Part shown: positions 1 to 5,484 of the stretch, piece by piece
Numbering within the stretch: position 1 is the stretch's first letter
Layout of the letters: each line of letters opens with the position of its first letter
Origin: Firmicutes bacterium HGW-Firmicutes-10
GTDB lineage: Bacteria; Bacillota_I; Bacilli_A; Erysipelotrichales; Erysipelotrichaceae
Assembly: GCA_002841605.1 (NCBI GenBank)
Contig: PHAF01000063.1
Coordinates: forward strand, 10,518 to 16,097
Reading direction: 5' to 3'
DNA: 5,580 bases
Notes under the pieces: model-generated
Told to the model about the DNA's origin: nothing
Database searches by the model: none
What the model saw: only the letters and a program-made list of their open reading frames with translations
Program-made: the position numbers and the translations under genes

Positions 1-203
1 TGTTTCCAAAACAAGCGAACCTCGAGTCGTTGACACAAGCCATGACAAAAGTGAGAATCGATGTGTATGACTCTAAAATCAAGAAGTTTAAACAAGAGTC
101 GGCGCAACTGATCGACGCGAATAAGAAAGCTGAAATCGCAAACAAGATCATTGATGCTCAACGTGAAATAACTGCCCTTAAGCGGGGCAAAAAGGAGGAT
201 TAA
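1..203 (+). CDS. dnaG: DNA primase DnaG, C-terminal end (partial, 5' end outside window)
   Basis: Reading in the frame that ends at TAA 201-203, the window opens with 66 codons of a continuing protein, with the first full codon at position 3. The tail is charged and helical: LESLTQAMTKV near its start, then many K/E/D residues, ending TALKRGKKED. This is too short for any catalytic motif; the TOPRIM and zinc domains would lie upstream. The call rests on two points. The helical composition fits the DnaB-helicase-interacting C-terminal domain of primase, and the gene sits immediately before the primary sigma factor, the classic dnaG-sigA (rpoD) arrangement. Primase makes RNA primers for Okazaki fragments at the replication fork. 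Its stop codon is one base before the sigA ATG, so the two genes are very probably cotranscribed. The last codons also carry the sigA ribosome binding site. Identity is inferred mainly from context. Confidence 0.8.
   Translation, partial: FPKQANLESLTQAMTKVRIDVYDSKIKKFKQESAQLIDANKKAEIANKIIDAQREITALKRGKKED
191..199 (+). promoter_or_regulatory. Strong ribosome binding site of sigA inside the dnaG 3' end
   Basis: AAAGGAGGA is a near-perfect Shine-Dalgarno sequence ending five bases before ATG 205. It is embedded in the final Lys-Lys-Glu-Asp codons of the primase. It fixes the sigA start and suggests that ribosomes can initiate on sigA independently while dnaG is still being translated. Confidence 0.85.
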
Positions 204-204
204 G

Positions 205-1557
205 ATGGCTATTATTAAATCATTGGATGATCTTAAGAAAGAATTTTTGGAAAAAAATAAAAAGGGATCAAAACTTTACGAAAGTGAAGTCATGGATTCG
301 ATCGATCATCTGGAAATGGATGATGATGAAGTCACTGCATTACGCGAGTGGTTTGATGTGCAGGCCATTCCTCTTTTTGCCGATGAAGACTTTGAAGAAC
401 CGGCCGATTTAACGGAGGAAACTGCGGAAACTTCTATATTGGAAGATGATATGGACTTTCTGGCGGATGATTCGGAAGACGTCGAGGAAATCAATGTTGT
501 TGATTTGGAGCAGTATGATGCCCAGTTTGGCAGTGGTCCGAATATCAAAATCAATGATCCGGTCAAAATGTATTTAAAGGAAATCGGCCGTGTCAACTTA
601 TTGAATCCCGATGATGAACCGGAAATCGCCCGACGCATCAAAGACGGTATGGAAGCTGCCCGTCAACTTGAAAAGATGTATCATGATTTTTTCCCGAAAA
701 TCCGCAAGGCAGACGGGGAATTTGCCAGAGTTGACATCGATACGATCAAAAATACCCTGTTGACGACGGTAAAAGGGGAAGAACTTGCGAAAGTGAGACA
801 CTGGATCGGCATTCAGTTGGATGGCGATGATTCTAAAAGAGTACTTATTTCCGCAAACCTGCGTCTGGTCGTAAGCATTGCTAAAAAATACGTCGGTCGC
901 GGTATGCTGTTTTTGGATTTGATTCAGGAAGGCAATATGGGACTTGTCAAGGCTGTCGAGAAATTTGACCATACCAAAGGATTCAAATTTTCAACCTATG
1001 CCACTTGGTGGATACGTCAAGCCATTACCCGCGCCATCGCAGATCAGGCCCGTACCATTCGGATTCCGGTACATATGGTTGAAACGATCAATAAACTGAC
1101 ACGAGTTCAACGTCAGCTGGTTCAGGATTTGGGACGTGATCCGACAGCCGAAGAAATTGCGGCAAAGATGGAAAACATCACACCGGAAAAAGTTCGTGAG
1201 ATTCAGAAAATCGCCTTAGAACCTGTGTCTTTGGAGACGCCGATCGGTGAAGAAGATGATTCTCATCTGGGTGATTTTATTGAAGATAAGGATGCCTTGT
1301 CTCCGGATGAGTTTGCCAATAACCAATTGCTCAAAGATGAAATCAATCTGGTATTGCAAGGTTTGACCGAACGTGAAGAGAAAGTTTTGCGTTTGCGCTT
1401 TGGACTTTACGATGGAAGAACCAGGACTCTTGAAGAAGTAGGGAAGGAGTTCAATGTCACGCGTGAGCGAATCCGTCAAATCGAAGCGAAGGCATTGCGT
1501 AAACTGAAACATCCGACACGTTCAAAGCGGTTGAAAGACTTTGTCGACAAAGGCTAG
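205..1557 (+). CDS. sigA: Primary (group 1, sigma-70 family) RNA polymerase sigma factor SigA/RpoD
   Basis: This is the housekeeping sigma factor, which directs RNA polymerase to -10/-35 promoters. It has 450 residues against about 370 in Bacillus subtilis SigA. Region 1.1 is approximately residues 1-60. An acidic linker follows, with 19 Asp/Glu and no Lys/Arg between residues 59 and 98. Region 1.2 runs from about 115 to 148 (DPVKMYLKEIGRV). Regions 2.1-2.4 start near 211 and include SANLRLVVSIAKKYVGRGM, DLIQEGNMGL and the -10-binding helix STYATWWIRQAITRAIADQ (263-281). Region 3 includes RIPVHMVETINKL (286-298), and the region 3.2 finger is SLETPIGEEDDSHLGDFIED (342-361). Region 4.2 has the -35 helix-turn-helix TLEEVGKEFNVTRERIRQIE (408-427). 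The extra length comes from the acidic linker and an insert of about 59 residues between regions 1.2 and 2.1 (149-207). All core motifs are intact, so this is the essential sigma factor and not an alternative one. It lies downstream of dnaG and one base ahead of trmK. Confidence 0.98.
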   Translation: MAIIKSLDDLKKEFLEKNKKGSKLYESEVMDSIDHLEMDDDEVTALREWFDVQAIPLFADEDFEEPADLTEETAETSILEDDMDFLADDSEDVEEINVVDLEQYDAQFGSGPNIKINDPVKMYLKEIGRVNLLNPDDEPEIARRIKDGMEAARQLEKMYHDFFPKIRKADGEFARVDIDTIKNTLLTTVKGEELAKVRHWIGIQLDGDDSKRVLISANLRLVVSIAKKYVGRGMLFLDLIQEGNMGLVKAVEKFDHTKGFKFSTYATWWIRQAITRAIADQARTIRIPVHMVETINKLTRVQRQLVQDLGRDPTAEEIAAKMENITPEKVREIQKIALEPVSLETPIGEEDDSHLGDFIEDKDALSPDEFANNQLLKDEINLVLQGLTEREEKVLRLRFGLYDGRTRTLEEVGKEFNVTRERIRQIEAKALRKLKHPTRSKRLKDFVDKG

Positions 1558-1558
1558 T

Positions 1559-2221
1559 ATGCTTTCATTACGTTTAAAAACAATAGAAAATATGGTTGAA
1601 TCCGGAGTGATTGTTGCAGACATCGGTACTGATCACGCATTGTTACCGGTTCAACTGGTTTTAAGCGGTAAAATCAGTAAGGCTTATGCTGTGGATAATA
1701 AAAGCGGTCCTTATCAGCGTGCTTTGTCGTATATCCAGTCAAAAAACTGCGAAGACTCAGTCATCGCTGTGCTTGCGGATGGGTTAACGTCCGTACCTCA
1801 AGAAGCGAACTGCTGGATCATTGCCGGTATGGGATATGATACGGCAGCGATGATTTTGGATCAGCGCTTCGAAGTCAAGACGGGACAGCAACTGATCGTT
1901 CAGGTAAATCATGGGGTAGACAACCTTCGAAAATACTTGATGACGAAGGGATGGCAAATCATTGATGAACAAATCATCTTTGAACTGCATTATTATCAAA
2001 TCATCAAAGCTGTTAAAGTTAAGTCGATCGTTCGCTTAAAACCGGACGACATTACCTTCGGTCCTTTGCTTCGAAAAGAAAAAAACTCCGTTTACACAGA
2101 GTACTGGATTCTACAGATGCAAAAACTTCAGAAAATCGTAGCGCAACTCGATCATGGGAGCAAACGTGCCCAACAGCTGCAAAAGCAGATTCATACTATC
2201 AGAGATATGCTAAACGGGTGA
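1559..2221 (+). CDS. trmK: tRNA (adenine(22)-N1)-methyltransferase TrmK
   Basis: This is a SAM-dependent Rossmann-fold enzyme of the TrmK (YqfN) family, which makes 1-methyladenosine at position 22 of the tRNA D-loop region. It has 220 residues counted from ATG 1559. Motif I is ADIGTDHALLP (20-30), with the Asp-His pair at 26-27 typical of the family. VDNKSGP (45-51) fits the second SAM strand, and DGL (74-76) and IAGMG (88-92) follow. A C-terminal helical, probably coiled-coil extension (about 172-220) starts at GPLLRKEKN, also family-typical. Two positions look changed from the consensus I remember: GMGG reads GMGY, and the LQPN-type strand reads VQVNHG (114-119). The ATG at 1559 is preferred because AAAGG (1549-1553) lies at proper spacing. 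An in-frame TTG at 1541 would add six residues inside the sigA end and has a poorer site. It starts one base after the sigA stop, so translational coupling is likely. The usual partner yqfO is missing downstream. Confidence 0.93.
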   Translation: MLSLRLKTIENMVESGVIVADIGTDHALLPVQLVLSGKISKAYAVDNKSGPYQRALSYIQSKNCEDSVIAVLADGLTSVPQEANCWIIAGMGYDTAAMILDQRFEVKTGQQLIVQVNHGVDNLRKYLMTKGWQIIDEQIIFELHYYQIIKAVKVKSIVRLKPDDITFGPLLRKEKNSVYTEYWILQMQKLQKIVAQLDHGSKRAQQLQKQIHTIRDMLNG

Positions 2222-2234
2222 TTTCACCCGTTTA
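2211..2234. terminator. Hairpin between convergent trmK and ispH, probable bidirectional terminator
   Basis: TAAACGGGTG (2211-2220) pairs perfectly with CACCCGTTTA (2225-2234), giving a 10-bp stem with a four-base ATTT loop. It covers the trmK stop TGA (2219-2221) and the ispH stop (TAA on the minus strand, 2234-2232). The position, between convergent genes only 10 bases apart, suits a shared terminator. The run after the stem (TTCATC on the plus strand, GCATATC on the minus strand) is poor in T, so its efficiency as an intrinsic terminator is uncertain. Confidence 0.65.
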
Positions 2235-3146
2235 TTCATCTAATAAGGTATCAATATCGACTCTCGGCAACTCAGCCGGATGCTCAAAATCATATGACTT
2301 AAGGTAGTCGATGACTTGCTGTGTCAGTTTTTGTGGCGTTGAAGCACCGGCAGTCACTGCAACACGCATGTCACTGGATAATATGGTAGTATCCAGTTGT
2401 TCGATACTTTCAATTAAAACCACATGCCGGATTCCGTGTTCAGCGGCAATCTTTGCCAACATACGGGTGTTGTTGGAAGCAGGATCACCGACAACGACCA
2501 AACTGTCAGCCAACTTAATTTTCTCCACCGCTTCTTGTCTTAAACGGGTCGCTGCACATATTTCACGGGCTATCAAAGCCTGGGGGTATTGCTTTATGAT
2601 GGCGTCTATGATATGCTCAATATCGTTTTTACTAATCGTTGTTTGGTTGGTAACAAAGATTTCAGGTTGTCCTGGCAGGCTTGGAATGTCCTCAATTTTC
2701 TCGATCAGATATACTTGCTGAAAACTTTCCATGATGGCATTTGACTCAGGATGACCGAATTTTCCGATATAAAATATTGTCTGGTTTGCCAATCGGGCAG
2801 ACTCGATCAATGCCTGCGTGCTCAAGACATCTTCACAAGTTGCATCTTTGATGATCAGATTTCTTCTTGCGGCTTCTTCTCTGACAATTTTACTGATTCC
2901 GTGTGCCGTAAATATCACGATTCCGTCATCGATCTGGCTAAGCAATTCAAATCTTGAAAATTTTGGATCATCAAGAGTTTGGATGTCGTATTTATTTAAG
3001 GCTTCTACCACATAGCGGTTGTGAACGATTTGCCCTAAAACAGTGACTTTAACATTTGGATTTTCTTTGGCTGTCTGTTTCGCTAAGCGGATTGCCTGGT
3101 ATACGCCCTTACAAAATCCGCGCGGTGCGATGGGAATGACTTCCAT
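2232..3146 (-). CDS. ispH: 4-hydroxy-3-methylbut-2-enyl diphosphate reductase IspH (LytB)
   Basis: This cytosolic iron-sulfur enzyme catalyses the last step of the MEP pathway, reducing HMBPP to IPP and DMAPP. It has 304 residues, the usual bacterial length. The three cluster cysteines are present: C12 in PRGFCKGV, C104 in DATCEDV and C197 in EICAATRLRQEAV. Substrate-binding residues are also visible: H42 (GQIVHN), H82 (TAHG), H132 and E134 (GHPE), the TNQTT block (166-170), the SNNT loop (224-227) and S269 (TAGASTP). The residue after the second cysteine is Glu, where many homologues have Pro (DATCP). The start ATG at 3146-3144 is supported by AGGAGGTGA four bases upstream. The gene faces opposite to every other complete gene here. 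It converges on trmK and diverges from cshB, so it is probably its own transcription unit. Its presence indicates that this organism uses the MEP rather than the mevalonate route, or at least has its terminal step. Confidence 0.97.
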   Translation of the reverse strand: MEVIPIAPRGFCKGVYQAIRLAKQTAKENPNVKVTVLGQIVHNRYVVEALNKYDIQTLDDPKFSRFELLSQIDDGIVIFTAHGISKIVREEAARRNLIIKDATCEDVLSTQALIESARLANQTIFYIGKFGHPESNAIMESFQQVYLIEKIEDIPSLPGQPEIFVTNQTTISKNDIEHIIDAIIKQYPQALIAREICAATRLRQEAVEKIKLADSLVVVGDPASNNTRMLAKIAAEHGIRHVVLIESIEQLDTTILSSDMRVAVTAGASTPQKLTQQVIDYLKSYDFEHPAELPRVDIDTLLDE

Positions 3147-3150
3147 TTTG

Positions 3151-3159
3151 TCACCTCCT
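3151..3159 (-). promoter_or_regulatory. Strong ribosome binding site of ispH
   Basis: Read on the minus strand, AGGAGGTGA matches the full anti-Shine-Dalgarno complement and lies four bases (CAAA) before the ATG at 3146. This settles the ispH start and suggests efficient translation. Confidence 0.85.
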
Positions 3160-3180
3160 GGTAGTAGTTTATCATATTTT

Positions 3181-3209
3181 TTGTATTCCGTATGTATTCA
3201 GATTATAAT
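3181..3209 (+). promoter_or_regulatory. Candidate SigA-type promoter for the cshB-nfo operon
   Basis: TTGTAT (3181-3186) is followed after exactly 17 bases by a perfect TATAAT (3204-3209). The -35 matches consensus only in its TTG. The predicted start falls near 3213-3217, at or just ahead of the GAGGT ribosome binding site (3216-3220). The leader before ATG 3227 would therefore be only about 10-15 bases long. No other promoter is apparent in the 80-base gap on this strand. Confidence 0.6.
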
Positions 3210-3231
3210 TGAAATGAGGTATATTTATGAA
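3202..3231 (-). promoter_or_regulatory. Candidate SigA-type promoter for ispH
   Basis: On the minus strand, TTCATA (3231-3226, four of six matches to TTGACA) lies 18 bases before a perfect TATAAT (3207-3202). Transcription would start near 3195-3197, giving a leader of about 50 bases that ends in the strong ribosome binding site. The -35 overlaps the cshB start codon, and the -10 overlaps the cshB -10 because ATTATAAT is its own reverse complement. A weaker alternative, TATGAT further downstream, lacks a good -35. Confidence 0.5.
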
Positions 3232-4579
3232 ACTTGAAACAACGATGACACACTTGAAAGCCATGATGGATATCAATGGATTTAGTCAATTGACGGATAT
3301 TCAGCAGGCAGTCATTCCTTTAGTCAACAAAAGCAGGGATGTTATCGCAACATCCAAAACCGGTACCGGTAAGACACATGCTTATCTTTTTCCCATATTT
3401 GAAAGGCTTAATCCGGAATATCCGCATGTGCAGGCGGTCATTACCGCCCCGACCCGTGAATTAGCTACACAAATCTTCCAGTTTGCCCAAAAAATCAGCG
3501 TATTATTCCCGGATATAAGGATCGAATTGTTTACCGGAGGGGTGGATCGCAGCCGTGTTGTTGCTAAATTACACACTCAACCGCATTTGGTCATCGGGAC
3601 TCCCGGACGACTCAAGGATCTATTTCTTGATCAAGCGGCACTTCGTCTGGATACTTCCGGAATATTCGTAGTCGATGAAGCAGATATGGCTTTGGAATAC
3701 GGATTTTTGGATGATATCGATATGATCGTTTCCCGTATGGGTAAAAAAGTACAAATGCTCGTATTCAGTGCTACCATCCCGCAGGCATTGCGTCCTTTCT
3801 TGCGCAAATATCTGGTTCGTCCTCAAAACGTCAATGTTGAGAGTGATGAGGTTTTTAAACCGCGAGTCAATCACATCCTGGTTCCTGCGAAGCATTTGGA
3901 TTATCCACAGATGTTATTGAAAATCATGCCAAGCTTTCAGCCTTATATATGTCTGATATTTGCCAATACTCGTGTTGAAGCTGCTCAAACCGCCCAATTG
4001 CTTCGTGATGAAGGCATATCGATCATCGAATTGCACGGTGATTTAACTCCCAGACAGCGCCGCCAAGCCATGACACAACTGGAAAACAAAGAACACAGTT
4101 ACATCGTAGCCACTGATATTGCTTCTCGCGGACTCGACATTTCGGAAGTTACGCATGTCGTATCTCTGGGATTTCCAAGGGAACTGGAATTTTTCATTCA
4201 TCGCAGCGGTCGCACCGGCAGAGCCGGAAAAGAGGGCACTTGCTTTACGATTTACAAAGACTCGGACGATGCAGCGATTCGCCATTTTCAAAAACTGGGG
4301 ATCTCATTTAAACATATGACAATCAGCGCTTCGAAATGGCGTGAATTGAAACCTTATGGATACAAGCATTCATTCAAACGTTCTGAGACTGAGATTGCCA
4401 TCGCGAAAATCGTTAAGCGAAAAGATATCAAAGTAAAGCCGGGTTACAAAAAGAAAATGAGTGCGGAAATCGAACTGTTGAAACGTAAGAAAAGACGTGA
4501 GTTTATTCAAGGAGAAATCAAGAAACAGAAGAAGGAGCGGGCTAAGGCTAAATCATTGGCTGAAAAGGAAACCTCATGA
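3227..4579 (+). CDS. cshB: DEAD-box ATP-dependent RNA helicase, CshB type
   Basis: This is an ATP-dependent RNA-unwinding protein of the DEAD-box family, probably acting in cold-shock RNA remodelling or ribosome and mRNA metabolism, as CshB does in Bacillus. It has 450 residues. RecA domain 1 carries a Q motif (GFSQLTDIQQAVIP, 18-31), motif I (SKTGTGKT, 43-50), Ia (APTRELA, 74-80), GG (104-105), Ib (TPGRL, 125-129), motif II (DEAD, 150-153) and motif III (SAT, 181-183). RecA domain 2 has IV (LIFANTR, 243-249), IVa (HGDLTPRQR, 270-278), V (ATDIASRGLD, 295-304) and VI (HRSGRTGRAG, 325-334). The last 80 or so residues are very basic. They contain KVKPGYKKK (402-410), a block I associate with CshB orthologues, and a Lys/Arg-rich helix probably used for RNA binding. 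The CshB assignment over other DEAD-box paralogues rests on this tail and on the ispH and nfo neighbours. The ATG at 3227 follows GAGGT with six bases of spacing. Its stop overlaps the nfo start by ATGA. Confidence 0.9.
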   Translation: MKLETTMTHLKAMMDINGFSQLTDIQQAVIPLVNKSRDVIATSKTGTGKTHAYLFPIFERLNPEYPHVQAVITAPTRELATQIFQFAQKISVLFPDIRIELFTGGVDRSRVVAKLHTQPHLVIGTPGRLKDLFLDQAALRLDTSGIFVVDEADMALEYGFLDDIDMIVSRMGKKVQMLVFSATIPQALRPFLRKYLVRPQNVNVESDEVFKPRVNHILVPAKHLDYPQMLLKIMPSFQPYICLIFANTRVEAAQTAQLLRDEGISIIELHGDLTPRQRRQAMTQLENKEHSYIVATDIASRGLDISEVTHVVSLGFPRELEFFIHRSGRTGRAGKEGTCFTIYKDSDDAAIRHFQKLGISFKHMTISASKWRELKPYGYKHSFKRSETEIAIAKIVKRKDIKVKPGYKKKMSAEIELLKRKKRREFIQGEIKKQKKERAKAKSLAEKETS

Positions 4580-5439
4580 TCATCGGCAGCCATGTTTCTT
4601 TAAGTTCACCGGATTATTTTCTTGGCTCAGTAAAGGAAGCGTTGAGTTACAATGCCAATGCTCTGATGATATATACCGGAGCTCCGCAAAACACGTTTAG
4701 AAAAAGTACTTCGGATTTTAAAATCAGTGAAGCTAAAATGTTGCTCAGTGAAGCAGAAATACCGGCTCAGCATATCATCGTCCATGCTCCCTATATCATC
4801 AATTTGGCGAATACATTAAAACCGGAGACATTTGATCTTGCTGTGGATTTCTTAAAGAAAGAAATCGATCGTACGCGTCAAATCGGTGCAAAAATCATCG
4901 TTTTACACCCGGGCTCTCATGTCAATGCCGGTGAAGATATCGGTTTAAATAGAATCGTCGAAGGACTTAACTTGGCATTGGCTGATAATGATGACATCGA
5001 AATCGCTTTGGAAACGATGGCAGGTAAGGGCAGTGAATTGGGGTACCGTTTTGAACATCTGGCTTATATAAAAGAAGCGGTAGATAAACCGCATTTAATC
5101 AAAGTTTGTATGGATACATGTCATATGAGTGATGCCGGATACGATGTATTTCGTTTTAATGATCTACTCGATGAATTTGATAAGATCATCGGCTTACAAC
5201 ATTTACGAGTGATCCATCTCAATGATTCTAAAAATGAGCCTGGAGCAAAGAAAGACCGTCACGCAAATCTCGGTTATGGTCAGCTCGGATTTGATTTTTT
5301 GCACATGGTTGCTTCACATCCGCGTTTAGCGTCGATACCGAAAATTTTAGAGACACCTTATGTTGATGATCTTCCACCTTATGGTGTTGAAATCGAAATG
5401 CTTCGCAGCGGAGTATTTACCGATTGGATATCACAGTAA
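4576..5439 (+). CDS. nfo: Endonuclease IV (apurinic/apyrimidinic endonuclease)
   Basis: This zinc-dependent AP endonuclease of base excision repair cuts 5' to abasic sites and trims blocked 3' ends. It has 287 residues, matching the family. It is a TIM barrel in which all nine metal ligands expected from E. coli Nfo can be placed: H70 (IVHAPY), H111 (LHPGSH), E146 (LETMAGKG), D180 and H183 (MDTCHMSDAGYD), H214 (IHLNDSKN), D227 and H229 (KDRHANLG) and E259 (LETPY). The three family signatures are intact. The start ATG overlaps the cshB stop in ATGA, and AAAAGGAA (4563-4570) supplies a ribosome binding site. Translation is therefore probably coupled to cshB and driven by the promoter before it. 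I see no promoter of its own. The pairing of cshB with nfo is a conserved Bacillota neighbourhood more than a functional pathway. Confidence 0.97.
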   Translation: MIIGSHVSLSSPDYFLGSVKEALSYNANALMIYTGAPQNTFRKSTSDFKISEAKMLLSEAEIPAQHIIVHAPYIINLANTLKPETFDLAVDFLKKEIDRTRQIGAKIIVLHPGSHVNAGEDIGLNRIVEGLNLALADNDDIEIALETMAGKGSELGYRFEHLAYIKEAVDKPHLIKVCMDTCHMSDAGYDVFRFNDLLDEFDKIIGLQHLRVIHLNDSKNEPGAKKDRHANLGYGQLGFDFLHMVASHPRLASIPKILETPYVDDLPPYGVEIEMLRSGVFTDWISQ

Positions 5440-5457
5440 ACCGATTCAGATTATATT

Positions 5458-5482
5458 AAAGAGGGAGCAATCCTTTTTTTTT
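5458..5482 (+). terminator. Weak terminator-like hairpin with T9 tract after nfo
   Basis: AAAGAGGGA (5458-5466) can pair with TCCTTTTTT (5471-5479) across a GCAA tetraloop, if two G-U pairs are allowed. The T run extends to 5482 (nine T). The stem has few G-C pairs and uses part of the T run as its 3' arm, so termination strength is doubtful. It starts 18 bases after the nfo stop, the right place for an operon terminator. The GAGGGAG here could instead be the remains of a ribosome binding site. Confidence 0.45.
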
Positions 5483-5484
5483 GG

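Noticed and set aside
598..972. Long minus-strand open frame inside sigA (124 codons), and similar ones at 306-641 and 1216-1512
   Set aside because: They lie antisense to a strongly conserved sigma factor, have no recognisable motifs or ribosome binding sites, and follow from its codon composition.
1541..1558. TTG at 1541 as the trmK start, overlapping sigA
   Set aside because: The ATG at 1559 has AAAGG at good spacing, and the homologous protein begins near it. The TTG has a weaker site and adds six residues with no family support.
2311..2721. Plus-strand open frame of 136 codons antisense to ispH
   Set aside because: It is a shadow of the conserved ispH reading frame. Its Ser/Cys-rich composition and lack of motifs argue against a real protein.
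3147..3226. Riboswitch or T-box in the ispH/cshB gap
   Set aside because: The gap is only 80 bases and fully used by promoters and ribosome binding sites. No stable structured element or anti-terminator is visible.
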